Source: Methylococcaceae bacterium
GTDB lineage: Bacteria > Pseudomonadota > Gammaproteobacteria > Methylococcales > Methylomonadaceae
DNA: 64,000 bases
Assembly: GCA_013140705.1 (NCBI GenBank)
Contig: JABFSH010000025.1
Span: 1-64,000 of the forward strand
Reading direction: 5' to 3'
A program made the translations under genes and the position numbers. Position 1 is the first letter of the stretch. Each line of letters begins with the position of its first letter. The notes beneath the pieces were generated by a model. The model saw only the letters and a program-made list of their open reading frames with translations. It was not told the origin of the DNA and searched no databases. Shown piece after piece: positions 32,238 to 42,160 of this stretch.

Positions 32238-33974
32238 TTAAGGCACAATCCAGTCAGTTTCGGCTACCAGTTTGCCATCTTTGTCGTAATGAACAATATA
32301 AGCCCCTTTCGATGCAAAGTGCTGATCTACGCCTAGACCCAGATGAGGATAAATGCTGGTACCCTGCTGTTTCGTTATCGCACCGCTTTTACCCCACATT
32401 AGACGTTCGCGGACTTGCTGTTCTGATTTGACTGATTCACTGCGGCTCAGCATGTTTTCAGCCCGCTCTACCAAATAATCCCGGTAAAGGTTGTCCAGCA
32501 TCTCGGCCAGGGTTTCCGTGAGAAATTCCACAGCAAAAAAAGCTTCAGCCTGCAAAGGCTCATCTATTAATGGCAATTTCTTCATTGTATGCCAAGCATG
32601 AAAATTAGTGAGATTGGATTGGCGCTTATCTGGTAGTTCGTAAGGATAAATCAGGTGCGCGACATTCCGCCAAGTAGTGGGAATGCCCTGTTCACCTCCA
32701 GCCAGTTCTGCGGAAAAATACGCCGCATTAACGATAGGCAGCGAAAACTTACCGAGTTCCATCAAATCGGTGCGGCGCAGCCAGAACATTGTCACATCAT
32801 CCGAAGTCAATCCGCTGGTAACTTGTTGAACGGAGATAGATTCACCCGCCTTAAATACTCGCTCCTCTACTACTATGCCGACAGCGGCAAGTGAGGTGCC
32901 GAGACGTTTAGCTGCTTCTCTAGCAATCGAATCGTCACGGCGAATTTGCACTACGCGTTTCGGTTTCGCGTTTCCGGTGAGATAACTGGAGAACACATCG
33001 GCTTCCAGATTTACCCCCCTGGTGAAATATAAGGAATAAAACGATTCAGCCGCTGGCGGTAATGGCGCACTTGGAAACCAACAGAGCATATGAGTATTTT
33101 CACAGAAATTGTGAATCGGTTCCCAAGTAGTGTTGGTCAAACCGGATAACAGTGCAAATACCGGCTGAGCCTTATATTTCTCGTCTAATTGTGTTCCCCA
33201 AGTTTCCGGGGCCCCTTGCAGCTCCCAAACGTCCAAAATCCATGTTCGTTCGGTACCCAGCACCATCTCAGCCGCCGAAATCATATGACGGCGTCCTTTT
33301 TTATTTTGACTCGTCGAAGTATTTCCGTTTTTTTGCATGACAGCCTTTTGCAAGGTGTCTATAAATGCTTTTCGGCGCTCTCCTTCGACTTCCGGCGTAA
33401 TCACCGTAGCCAATCGAATAGCATCTTTACTGACGCCGGGTGACCATTCCTTCGACAACTCTTTCAGATAAGCGGAAAGCGCGGTCATGTCACCTCTGTC
33501 GAGCGGATAGTTCGGCATCAGCAGATGCATTTTGCGTCCGGAATTATTCACGCCCGCCGAGATGGCTACGGCGAGACTTTCTTCGGTATAAGCTGCGTGT
33601 GTCAGGTTGAATTTCTTGCCGCTACGTGGATCCATGGTAGCGAGCTGAAATTTGTTAGGGTTAAACAGATAGTTTCCGGTAATGGGTTGAATCAAAATAT
33701 CGCCCTCCACCGACCCCATCCCACTACGCTTGTGGCAATTCACGCAGGCCGCCTGCGCGCCGACAAGCTTGGCATTATCGGCTCGGATTCCTTGCAAAGG
33801 ATTACCCGAACCGTCAATGCCCTCCATATAGATTCGGCGTCCTTGTTCGACTAATTCAGCGAGTTGAGGTGTCGATTGAGCAAAGACAGAGACTGGTAGC
33901 ACAAGCCCCAGCCATAGTATCGGTTTGATAAGCTCCATAGCCTTGAAAAACTTCGACATAAAAATTGTTAGCAT
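32238..33974 (-). CDS. Exported cytochrome c fused to a periplasmic-binding-protein-like region
   Basis: 578 residues. A signal peptide (IKPILWLGLVLPVSVFAQ) is followed by a mono-haem cytochrome c domain with CVNCH at residues 77-81 and family-like text (GRRIYMEGIDGSGNPLQGIR, YPLDRGDMTALSAYLKELS). Residues ~190-480 resemble the periplasmic binding fold of ABC-type substrate-binding proteins (WILDVWELQGAPETWGTQLD, ALLSGLTNTTWEPIHNFC, FYSLYFTRGVNLEADVFSSY, VVQIRRDDSIAREAAKRLGT). The C-terminal part (about 480-578) ends GAYIVHYDKDGKLVAETDWI. The second region is inferred from fold-like spacing. It may sense or bind a small molecule while passing electrons. ATG 33974 is used; ATG 33959 is possible. 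Confidence 0.72.
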   Translation of the reverse strand: MLTIFMSKFFKAMELIKPILWLGLVLPVSVFAQSTPQLAELVEQGRRIYMEGIDGSGNPLQGIRADNAKLVGAQAACVNCHKRSGMGSVEGDILIQPITGNYLFNPNKFQLATMDPRSGKKFNLTHAAYTEESLAVAISAGVNNSGRKMHLLMPNYPLDRGDMTALSAYLKELSKEWSPGVSKDAIRLATVITPEVEGERRKAFIDTLQKAVMQKNGNTSTSQNKKGRRHMISAAEMVLGTERTWILDVWELQGAPETWGTQLDEKYKAQPVFALLSGLTNTTWEPIHNFCENTHMLCWFPSAPLPPAAESFYSLYFTRGVNLEADVFSSYLTGNAKPKRVVQIRRDDSIAREAAKRLGTSLAAVGIVVEERVFKAGESISVQQVTSGLTSDDVTMFWLRRTDLMELGKFSLPIVNAAYFSAELAGGEQGIPTTWRNVAHLIYPYELPDKRQSNLTNFHAWHTMKKLPLIDEPLQAEAFFAVEFLTETLAEMLDNLYRDYLVERAENMLSRSESVKSEQQVRERLMWGKSGAITKQQGTSIYPHLGLGVDQHFASKGAYIVHYDKDGKLVAETDWIVP

Positions 33975-34291
33975 AGATAATTGCCTATAACACTGTATTT
34001 TAAACTTTAGGGTTTAAAGCCTTGTTGCTTATTGTCTGAATTAGGATCTGCTAACAAACAACTTACCGAAATAGCCGGGTAATCTAAAATCTTTATCAGC
34101 AGTGCCGTTTTCGCCGCTCCTATGTCTTTCTCTAAGAGTAGTTAATTCAGGAAACTTATGTCAGCTCTATCCCAAATTATGGGAAGCCGGACATCCAGGA
34201 AATAACTTTTCCTTTTCGATGGCTTTTTCGTAAGCGGAAACGATTAAGACCTCCATTGGCATAAATTACGAGAGGGTCACGACTCAACAGC
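33975..34291. other. Intergenic gap between cytochrome and FKBP genes
   Basis: No gene of convincing length. One minus-strand frame reads MPMEVLIVSAYEKAIEKEKL then FPGCPASHNLG (32 codons), which may be a small peptide or chance. A promoter for the cytochrome-SCO pair is expected here but is not identifiable. Confidence 0.3.
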
Positions 34292-35011
34292 CTATTTTTT
34301 GATATTGAGTAACTCAATATCAAAGATCAGCATTTCACTCGGGCCAATATCAGATCCAACCCCCCTCTCACCATAGGCATACTTTGCAGGTATAAAAAGC
34401 TGCCATTTGGAACCCGTCGGCATTAATTTTAATGCTTCTTTCCAGCCAGCAATCGTTTGGGCCAACTTAAGGCTAACCGGTTTTCCAGGCTGGCTGGCGT
34501 CAAATTCAGTGCCATCCAGCAATGTTCCTCGGTAATTAACCTCAATCATATCGGAATCTTGCGGCTTTACGCCATTGCCAGCTTTGACAATAATGTATTG
34601 CAAGCCGCTCGCTAGCGTCACTACACCTTTTTTCTTAGCATTTTCGGCCAGGAAATCCGCCTCCTTTTTCTTATTTTTCATGCCGAGTTCTCGCTGATTA
34701 GCCACCATCTTGCTGTGCATATCTCTTTGGAAGTTAGTTAGTACCGATTTGAACTCTTGTTCAGTTATTTTGAGCTTGGTACCTGATAATGCATCATTGA
34801 ATCCTTCAATAAACACTTTCTGGTTAATTACCACGCCTTCTTTCTTGAAATTCCGGCCTACCGAAGCGCCGATGGTATAACTGATGGAATCGGCTTCAGA
34901 TTTAAAGGCAGAATTGGGCGCTTTTGAATCGGCAGCGGTTGCAGCAATGCACTGGTGGGCAATCAATGTTAAAACAAGAACAGTGCTGAAATAAAATTTG
35001 TTAAAGTGCAT
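34292..35011 (-). CDS. Exported FKBP-type peptidyl-prolyl isomerase (FkpA/Mip-like)
   Basis: 239 residues. Signal peptide (FYFSTVLVLTLIAHQCIA), then a helical N-terminal dimerisation domain of the FkpA/Mip kind (ADSISYTIGASVGRNFKKEG, FIEGFNDALSGTKLKITEQE), a long connecting helix rich in Lys/Glu, and a C-terminal FKBP domain with DMIEVNYRGTLLDGTEFDAS and FIPAKYAYGERGVGSDIGPS. It folds periplasmic proteins by isomerising prolines. The adjacent giant multicopper oxidase is rich in Pro and FN3 repeats, so it is a plausible client, which is inference. Confidence 0.95.
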   Translation of the reverse strand: MHFNKFYFSTVLVLTLIAHQCIAATAADSKAPNSAFKSEADSISYTIGASVGRNFKKEGVVINQKVFIEGFNDALSGTKLKITEQEFKSVLTNFQRDMHSKMVANQRELGMKNKKKEADFLAENAKKKGVVTLASGLQYIIVKAGNGVKPQDSDMIEVNYRGTLLDGTEFDASQPGKPVSLKLAQTIAGWKEALKLMPTGSKWQLFIPAKYAYGERGVGSDIGPSEMLIFDIELLNIKK

Positions 35012-35388
35012 ATTGCCTCCTCAGGCAAAAAGTGAATAACGATGAACATGGCGTTGTAAAAGGCGCTTTACTGTTATCAGAAGAGCGCCGCTCTTACCAT
35101 GTGCATGGGGTTGGAGCAGGTAGTGTTAAAATCAGGAAACTTTTGTTCAATCTGCCTTCAATCAAATTATTGACCGAGGGAGATGGGATATATAAACCCA
35201 AGTTCCCAACAATGTGTCAATGACTATCGCTGTTAGCGGATTAGGGTAGCTTGAATATTAGGGCAGATTGGAATAATGTCAATCTAGTCATTCCATACCC
35301 AAGAATCTGAGACAATTATATTAGCCAATCCCTTGATTGACCGTCATGTCCCCGGTTGCGGGCTTTAGCGCAACCGGGTTCTTATTAA
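35012..35388. other. Gap containing a strong hairpin downstream of the small exported protein
   Basis: No gene is supported; the frame 35032-35223 is probably chance. The main structure is the hairpin at 35351-35378, described separately. Upstream elements for the FKBP gene should lie at its low-coordinate end. Confidence 0.4.
35351..35378. terminator. GC-rich hairpin, probable terminator
   Basis: CCCGGTTGCG (35351-35360) pairs perfectly with CGCAACCGGG (35369-35378) around an 8-base loop. It lies 11 bases beyond the stop of the minus-strand gene ending at 35389. A T-rich tail is on the plus-strand side (TTCTTATT), so direction is uncertain. Confidence 0.55.
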
Positions 35389-35898
35389 CTAATTCTTAGT
35401 GGTTTTGGTACTTTTGATACGCACCGTCAGTATGATGTCACTCTTGTCCACCTGTGAATCGGCGAGCAAGGTTCCTTCTGGCGCAGGCAGGGTACTAACC
35501 GAAAAGTTACCTTTAACGTCAATGTGATCACCGCCACGTATCAACTTGCCAAAAATTAAACCTTTCAGCATATAGGTTACCTGGCCATTTTCAAGATAGC
35601 GACCCAAAGTAACCTTGGACATTTGCCCGTCAATGTTACTGGTGCCGTCGTCATAGTGAATGGAACCACTTTTGAAAGTGGATGTTCCACTGGCAGCATC
35701 GACCTTGATAGGTAAAGTAGTGCTAAAACTGATCGGAGTGCCGATCAGTGTGACCTGGTTTTGTTCATTGACTTGGAATTCACCGGTTGCGACGCTGTTG
35801 GCAGCAGGATCCGGCAGAATCAAGGGCTCCGCATTAGCCGTGGAAAGGGCCATACAGGCCAGCACAGCGATTGCGAGTTGTTGTAATAAAGTTTTCAT
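35389..35898 (-). CDS. Small exported protein of unknown function
   Basis: 169 residues from the ATG at 35898, preceded by AGG; a start at 35934 would add 12 non-signal residues. Signal peptide MKTLLQQLAIAVLACMALST with cleavage near ANAEP. The mature protein is beta-rich and low in Cys: SVATGEFQVNEQNQVTLIGT, STFKSGSIHYDDGTSNIDGQ, ENGQVTYMLKGLIFGKLIRG and DHIDVKGNFSVSTLPAPEGT, with a basic tail. I do not recognise a family. It lies 97 bases downstream of the multicopper oxidase gene on the same strand and may be co-transcribed and serve it, for example as a lid or surface partner. Confidence 0.7.
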   Translation of the reverse strand: MKTLLQQLAIAVLACMALSTANAEPLILPDPAANSVATGEFQVNEQNQVTLIGTPISFSTTLPIKVDAASGTSTFKSGSIHYDDGTSNIDGQMSKVTLGRYLENGQVTYMLKGLIFGKLIRGGDHIDVKGNFSVSTLPAPEGTLLADSQVDKSDIILTVRIKSTKTTKN

Positions 35899-35995
35899 GA
35901 TTTTACCTGGGTAGAGTTTAATAAATTCAAACAATTCTTATCAGTAGAGCGGTCACTTGGGTTGCGACAATGGCAACCCAAGTGGCACAACCTGT

Positions 35996-38900
35996 TTACA
36001 GTACCGTGACCTGATTGCTAGTCCGCCATTGTGAGGCACCTCTTGGGCTTACTGCACGAATCTCAAACTGAGTCAACAGACCGGAAGTAAGACCCGTTAC
36101 AGGATACGAAGCAGCATTGGCGCCAGCTACTGGTAACGCTGTCCAAGCTCCCCAGACTCTTCCAACTCTTTGTCTAAACATCAGCTCATAACCAGCGTTG
36201 TTATTAGCTGCGTCGGCCCATGTCAGATTAACCGCTCCTGTTCCGTTTAATGCAGCTGTCAACGTAGCCGGACGGTTTGGCACTATGCTTAGGTCGACAC
36301 GAGCGTTAGCACTGACCGGTCCCACCCTGACTGGAACTACTGTGTTATCAATCGCAGTGACTCGGAAGTCGTATCTAACTAAGGTGGATACCGGTACGGT
36401 TGTGCTCATCGGGCCCGTACCTGCAAGACCTGGCAGATTTGCGTTAACCACTGTCCATGCGCCGCCGTTTAAGCGTTGTTCAACTCGGAAACCTGACTCA
36501 CCTGTTGAGGTGTCATTCCAGTTCAGCGTCATGGTTGTCGCATCGGTCATTTGCGCGGTGAACGCAGTGGCCACTAACAGTTCTGCCGGGGTATTGATCG
36601 CCAGTGCCGGTGCTGTTGTCGCTGTTCCGTTCAGACCCACTGAAACCAACGTGTAGCTATGAGCCGTCTTAGGCAATACCGGGATCGGACCAGAAGTCAG
36701 TGCCAATCTATCGAGAGTCGCAACAGTCATTCCGTTATCCTGTACCAAGATATTGGTTAATGGACCTTGTACCGGTTGTGCCCAATTTAATGTTACATTT
36801 CTTGCTGTGACTACCGGTGCTCCGAGAGTGACTGCCAGAGGTGTTGTCGTTGCAGTAACGTTAGTGCTGGCATTTGCAGCGATTCCACCTTGACCGTTTA
36901 CAGTTATAACGTAAGTATATTCCGTATTGGCAACCAGACCAGAATCGGTCCAGCCGACAGACGTACCTGTAGCATCGGTATAAACCGGAACTCCGCTACG
37001 CGTCACAGTGATCGATGAAGGCCCAGCGATATTCGCAGCGTTACTCCAGCTAAAGGATGCAGTATTGGTTGTCGTGGTTTGTGTTACCACTAAAGCGACA
37101 GGTAAGGTACTGGTGTTTACCGCAGGAGCGACAGCTGTTCCACCATTTACCCCGGTGACAGTTAACGTATACGAATAAGCAGTATTGGGTGTTACAGCCA
37201 GATCAGTTGCTGTTGTTGCACCGTTGTCGACAGGGATAACCACGCCATCGTTACGAACTACGCTGACGGATGACACACCCGGGTTTGGATTGCTCCAGGA
37301 CAAGTTCACATACGTTGCTGTAGTCGTTACCGGCTGAACATTGACGGTAACAGGTAAGGTGGTGGCCGACACTGCAGTACTTGTTGCAGTATTGCCTGCG
37401 CCGTTGGTAACGGCCACTGTGTAGTCGTACACAGTATTGCTCGCCAATCCAGTGTCATGGAAAGTGTTCGCAATCAGGTTGTTGGCCACTACCACACCGT
37501 TACGTAATACTTGGACGTTGTTAAGGTTGCCTTGAGCAGGCAGCGTCCAGGATATGTCAGCGGTGTCTGCAGTTGTGCCTGATACAGTGAGACCTGTTGC
37601 CGACAGTAGTCCGGTTGCTGTTGTGATGGTTGTTGACGCAGTGCCGTTGTCGCCTGTCACGGTTATCACATAGACATAGGAAGTGTTTGCAGCCAAGCCG
37701 GTATCCGACAAATTCAAACCATTCACTACTTGGGCAGAAATATCAGTGCCATCACGAGTAACAGTCACTGTAGTCGCACCCGCATTCGGATTAGTCCAGT
37801 TCAATTCCACTGTGTCTAAGGTTGACGTTGCCGCCAGATTGGCAACAGGCGCTACCGGGGTTAGCTCAGGCCCACCAACGTCTGAAGCTGTCGAACCGAT
37901 GGCATTCACCGCTATGACTTGGTAGTAGTAGCTACTGTTGGGCACTACTGTATTGTCAACAAACCCGGTGCTATTCATGGCCAGGTTTGGAGCGATAGTC
38001 GACCAGGTAATATTATCGGCGCTGCGTAGCAATTGGTACGACACCTCGCCAGTCACATCACCCCAGCTTAGCGTGATATGTGTGGCGTCGTTAACTAAAT
38101 AGCCCAAGACAGGTTTACCCGGAGGGCTAAATTGACCTGTGGTTACACTGGCTGATACTGATTCGTTTGTGCCTTTGGCGCCTACTGCCACCACTTTGTA
38201 TGAATACTCCGTCATTTCTGCAGCAGTTACATCGGTATAACCTAATTCATTTGCCAGCGCCTGGCCAATTTTGGCATAACCATCTACCGCATTGAGACCA
38301 TTGGCACGCAACACGTCAAAGCGGTATTCGGTGGCTGCCGTGTCGACCCAATTCAAAACGACGCCTTGGGCTAATGACTGTGCAACAGGGTTGGTAGGTG
38401 CTGCAGGTTTTGCCAGTTTACCTGGAATACCGTTTCCGGAAGTACCCGGTACGATCCACTCACCTGTCGTCGGGCTACCCACCACTGAGTCAATAACAAA
38501 CGGATGGAACACCACCGGACGCATGAAGTCATTTTCTTCATGACCAAGGATATGGCAATGCCAAACGTATTCGTTGTCGAAGTTTTCCCATTTGTTGGTT
38601 TTAACTGCAGGAAATCCAGTCAGCGGGTCAATCGGTGTAAAGCCCAGTGAGGAACCTTCAGGCTGTGACGGATCTTCCAGACGATAGCTTTCAGGTAGGC
38701 CGAAACCTGGCAATTGAGGTGTTTTTGCTTTGGTCACGACATAGATGTCTTCCAGTGGGTTCATACGCACGGTTTCTTTCCAGCCCACCTCGTTCTCATA
38801 AGGCGGCTTGATGGTTCCGTCCCAACCGACACGGTTAAGCACCTGTACGTTAACCAGATGGAAATGCACTGGATGCGTGTCGACGCCATTGTGGGTAATT

Positions 38901-41900
38901 TTCCAAATCTGGAACTCACCATCCTTGAAGGATTCGGTCGCTTCATCGACATACGAGAGCGGAATCGTAGTTTGAATACCCGCATTGGTAAACGGCAGTT
39001 CAACCGCAAACGTTGCGTTCATGCGTCCAAAGACCGGTTCGAACAATTCGTGAATACCTTTATTCAGCACGGGCAAATGTTTGGTCAGCGAGGTAGTCAC
39101 TGCTGCCGTAGCACCTGTGCCACCGCCGCCTACGAAGGTTACAACGGGATCGGCAGTATATTCAACACCACCATTAGCTGAGCCGCCGGGATTGGTCAAT
39201 ATCACCTTGGTCAGCATGCCTGAGGACTTGACTGTGGCCAGTGAAGTGACTGCAGGGCTTGCACCGCCAGCAGCGCCACCTACGAAGGTTACATCAGGCA
39301 TTTGTGAAAAACTGCCTGGATTAGTGACATTGATTCCTTGGACACGTCCGGCAATAATAGTAGCTGTTGCTGACGCATAATTTGGATACGCAACCCAGTC
39401 TACCGGGTTACCTTGCGGATCTAAACCGCCGCTAAACACGACTGTAGGGGGGGTTATGTATCCACTGCCAGGTCTGGTAAGGGTAATACCGCCAATACCG
39501 ATACCGGCTTTAGCGATTGCACCTGAACCTTGAGCACCTGCTGGTGGTGTAAAGACTACGGTAGGGGGCGTGGTATAACCAGTGCCGCCACCAACAAGAT
39601 TAACGGAGGTAATGGTTTGTAGTCCGCTAGGCGTATAGTCGAAAGTCGGCTGAGCCAGTGAGCCTGTGGAAATTTTCGCGTAGTTATTGGCATCGGTGGT
39701 ACCAAAAGCGTTGTTATACGCTGCTTGCGGGATAACAGGTCTATCCTGCTCGGCCGCGTAAGCGTGGGGTATTGCGTCAATCAGTTGTTGCGTATCGAAC
39801 GCTTGAGGTACGCCCGCCGCATCAACTTCAATTCGCATCATGGTACGGGTGTTAGGGCCATAACCAGGCTTGGTGGTTTCTGAACCGCCGGATCCGGTGT
39901 TGTCACCGTTACCGGTGTAATAATCGATACGCGGATCACCAGCAGGTAAGGGTGCAGGGGCGTCGTTGTACAGAATTAAGGTTTTGCCGGCATAAGCAGA
40001 AAAGTCGACAACTATATCAGCGCGTTCTGCAGGGCCCATATACAAGCCATGTTCAAACACGTTCAATACCGTGATGCTGCGTCTGTTGAATTCATAGTTG
40101 ATTGGCGTCGATGGGATTCTCACGGCATTTGGCAAGAAACCGCCTTCAGTACCGATTTGAATAATATCCGGACCGGCAGACAAGGGATCGGGAACGCCTG
40201 AGGGATGGTTCATCGCATCAGCGGTGCCCCAGCCTGTGCCATTTAAGCCGCCTTCTTCTGGAAATACGATGGCAGAGCCATCCGCTCTTGTACCGCCCAG
40301 TTCGAAAGGAACCATCGGCACTTCTGTCCCTAGAACTCCGGTGTCAGCCTGAACCGCAAGCGCCTGTGCCGAAGTGGTATCAGCCACATAAAAGCCCAGG
40401 TTGATAAAACGGTCGTTACAGGCATTCAAAATGCGCAGTCGATAGGCTTTGGGTTGTACTTTGGTAGTCGGATACACGGTGCCGTTGATGACAGTTGTGT
40501 CCATGAACGCTTCCGGTGTGGTAGACGCGTCGCCGTAATCACCCGTAGGTAAAGAATATTTAGCCGGGAATATTGGCCAGAACCATGGGCCCCAATCCCA
40601 ACGACCGACAGGATTAGTACCATCCCAGGAATTTGGATCCTGGTTGGTTTCATAAACGTGCGGAAACCACAGATCGCCATACTCGCCCAACGCGGTCGCC
40701 ATCGTTCCGTCGGATCTTTTATTCCATTTGGCATCTTGTTGAGCAATGTCCTTGGGTACAAAGGTTTTGTCCTGGATCACCAGAGGGATCTGGTCGACAG
40801 GTAATGTACCTTGTGCGATAGGATGGGCTGCGCCAAGGGGGTCCACGTTAGGAATTGATCCACCATTGACCAATGTAGTTTCGGTGTCGTCGGTGAGCAA
40901 ATAGCCTGCCGCCAAGCCCGCATAAACGTTGAGACGTGTTAAGCCGGTAGTGTGGTCATGATAAAACATGAAACGACCACTCAAATTATTGGGGAAGTAG
41001 AACGTACCTGAACCGCGACCTGGATCCGGCATGTCCGGTACATTTTGAGCACTTACGCCTTTACCGTAACCCGTATCATAGGCAGCGATTTCGCCCGCAG
41101 GTGCGATCCATTGGTGTGGAGTGCCGTCGCTGATCCATGGGGTATCGCCACCATGCCAATGGATGGCAGCGCGGTTTTCTTTGTACAGGGTCACACCATC
41201 AGGACCTGTGCCAGCGCTCTGCATGGAATTGTCAACAGGGATGAAGGATTCTGCGCCCTTCATGCCGCCAAATGGCAGATAGTTGGTGTATTTGATACGT
41301 ACTGCAACGCCTTGATTAGCGCTGATCAGGGGGCCCAGATAATGCGGGTTGTCGTAGGCGTAAACCTGAAGCCCGGCGTTATCTTTTATGGGCGAGCCAT
41401 CTGGATAACTCAGTGCAATGTGTTTACTGCCTCTGCCAATTTGAGAATTCCAAGGGGTTTCAAGCTGCACATAACCGCGTAAACGAGTCGCTTTGGGTAA
41501 ATCTGAGTGCAGTTTCTCGGCGTATTCAACGATGGCAATTTCGTAGTAGTCATCATTGGTATGGACACCATTCATGTTGACCCATTTTTCAGGGGCGGCG
41601 ACAGGGATGTATTGTCCGATATTATTTGCATTCGCAGCACCCAGTCCAGGCAATTCATTAACGAATTTACGCAGGGCTTTGCCTGAATCGCAAAGCCCAT
41701 TTAATGCAGGAACTGCCGTGGCACCAGTTGAATCGAAACAACTGGCGGCATCACGTAGACCCGATGGGCTGTTAGCGTAAAAAGTGGCGACTTTAACGTT
41801 TTGGTTGTTGGCATCAAGGTTGTCGCCCCAGCCTGCCCCGGCGTGAGCCAATTGCAATGCTGCGGGTGTAGAGGCTAGCGCTAACATAATCGCTAACGAC

Positions 41901-41935
41901 GTACGTTTGCGATTGAAAGTATTGCTTTCTTTCAT
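35996..41935 (-). CDS. Giant exported multicopper oxidase with inserted repeats and FN3 tail
   Basis: 1979 residues. Signal peptide (LAIMLALASTPAALQLAHA, cut near GAGWG). The oxidase part runs to about residue 1145 and keeps all four copper motifs: HWHGG near 260, YHDH near 324, HPVHFH near 1022 and WHCHILGHE near 1128, so type 1 and trinuclear sites look complete. Between the second and third cupredoxin regions (about 770-948) lies an insert of four to five units such as GGGTGYTTPPTVVFTPP and NPGSFSQMPDVTFVGG. From about 1180 to the end come roughly nine fibronectin type III domains (APTNPVAQSLAQGVVLNWVD and similar). No PEP-CTERM, LPxTG or other sorting tail is visible. Substrate is unknown: metal, phenolic or cuprous oxidation are options. 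SCO1-like, cytochrome and FKBP genes lie downstream on the same strand. Confidence 0.9.
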   Translation of the reverse strand: MKESNTFNRKRTSLAIMLALASTPAALQLAHAGAGWGDNLDANNQNVKVATFYANSPSGLRDAASCFDSTGATAVPALNGLCDSGKALRKFVNELPGLGAANANNIGQYIPVAAPEKWVNMNGVHTNDDYYEIAIVEYAEKLHSDLPKATRLRGYVQLETPWNSQIGRGSKHIALSYPDGSPIKDNAGLQVYAYDNPHYLGPLISANQGVAVRIKYTNYLPFGGMKGAESFIPVDNSMQSAGTGPDGVTLYKENRAAIHWHGGDTPWISDGTPHQWIAPAGEIAAYDTGYGKGVSAQNVPDMPDPGRGSGTFYFPNNLSGRFMFYHDHTTGLTRLNVYAGLAAGYLLTDDTETTLVNGGSIPNVDPLGAAHPIAQGTLPVDQIPLVIQDKTFVPKDIAQQDAKWNKRSDGTMATALGEYGDLWFPHVYETNQDPNSWDGTNPVGRWDWGPWFWPIFPAKYSLPTGDYGDASTTPEAFMDTTVINGTVYPTTKVQPKAYRLRILNACNDRFINLGFYVADTTSAQALAVQADTGVLGTEVPMVPFELGGTRADGSAIVFPEEGGLNGTGWGTADAMNHPSGVPDPLSAGPDIIQIGTEGGFLPNAVRIPSTPINYEFNRRSITVLNVFEHGLYMGPAERADIVVDFSAYAGKTLILYNDAPAPLPAGDPRIDYYTGNGDNTGSGGSETTKPGYGPNTRTMMRIEVDAAGVPQAFDTQQLIDAIPHAYAAEQDRPVIPQAAYNNAFGTTDANNYAKISTGSLAQPTFDYTPSGLQTITSVNLVGGGTGYTTPPTVVFTPPAGAQGSGAIAKAGIGIGGITLTRPGSGYITPPTVVFSGGLDPQGNPVDWVAYPNYASATATIIAGRVQGINVTNPGSFSQMPDVTFVGGAAGGASPAVTSLATVKSSGMLTKVILTNPGGSANGGVEYTADPVVTFVGGGGTGATAAVTTSLTKHLPVLNKGIHELFEPVFGRMNATFAVELPFTNAGIQTTIPLSYVDEATESFKDGEFQIWKITHNGVDTHPVHFHLVNVQVLNRVGWDGTIKPPYENEVGWKETVRMNPLEDIYVVTKAKTPQLPGFGLPESYRLEDPSQPEGSSLGFTPIDPLTGFPAVKTNKWENFDNEYVWHCHILGHEENDFMRPVVFHPFVIDSVVGSPTTGEWIVPGTSGNGIPGKLAKPAAPTNPVAQSLAQGVVLNWVDTAATEYRFDVLRANGLNAVDGYAKIGQALANELGYTDVTAAEMTEYSYKVVAVGAKGTNESVSASVTTGQFSPPGKPVLGYLVNDATHITLSWGDVTGEVSYQLLRSADNITWSTIAPNLAMNSTGFVDNTVVPNSSYYYQVIAVNAIGSTASDVGGPELTPVAPVANLAATSTLDTVELNWTNPNAGATTVTVTRDGTDISAQVVNGLNLSDTGLAANTSYVYVITVTGDNGTASTTITTATGLLSATGLTVSGTTADTADISWTLPAQGNLNNVQVLRNGVVVANNLIANTFHDTGLASNTVYDYTVAVTNGAGNTATSTAVSATTLPVTVNVQPVTTTATYVNLSWSNPNPGVSSVSVVRNDGVVIPVDNGATTATDLAVTPNTAYSYTLTVTGVNGGTAVAPAVNTSTLPVALVVTQTTTTNTASFSWSNAANIAGPSSITVTRSGVPVYTDATGTSVGWTDSGLVANTEYTYVITVNGQGGIAANASTNVTATTTPLAVTLGAPVVTARNVTLNWAQPVQGPLTNILVQDNGMTVATLDRLALTSGPIPVLPKTAHSYTLVSVGLNGTATTAPALAINTPAELLVATAFTAQMTDATTMTLNWNDTSTGESGFRVEQRLNGGAWTVVNANLPGLAGTGPMSTTVPVSTLVRYDFRVTAIDNTVVPVRVGPVSANARVDLSIVPNRPATLTAALNGTGAVNLTWADAANNNAGYELMFRQRVGRVWGAWTALPVAGANAASYPVTGLTSGLLTQFEIRAVSPRGASQWRTSNQVTVL

Positions 41936-42127
41936 TTTTTTTCCTATGTAGTAATAATATTAAATGCTTACTCAGTCTTCATCTTGTGCATTGGACTGCT
42001 GATCGTTCTTCCCCCCATTCAGCAATTCATTCAAACATACACACTCAAATTTAATGCCAATAACCTGTTAGCCGGATTTGGCAGGCTTCAGGGCTATCAC
42101 TACCAACGCAACCTGCCAGACTTGACA

Positions 42128-42160
42128 GGCCAACTGACAGGAATGTCCTGTCAGTTGGCC
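42128..42160. other. Perfect 15-bp-stem hairpin upstream of the multicopper oxidase gene
   Basis: GGCCAACTGACAGGA (42128-42142) and TCCTGTCAGTTGGCC (42146-42160) are exact reverse complements around a 3-base loop. No T-run follows on either side. It lies 193 bases upstream of the oxidase ATG, so it could be a leader structure in the transcript or a protein-binding palindrome. Confidence 0.6.

Noticed and set aside
35996-36060. PEP-CTERM or other sorting tail on the multicopper oxidase
   Set aside because: The C-terminus ends in an FN3 domain (WRTSNQVTVL) with no hydrophobic tail or basic end.
38714-39181. 155-codon plus-strand frame inside the multicopper oxidase
   Set aside because: Antisense shadow of the well supported minus-strand gene.
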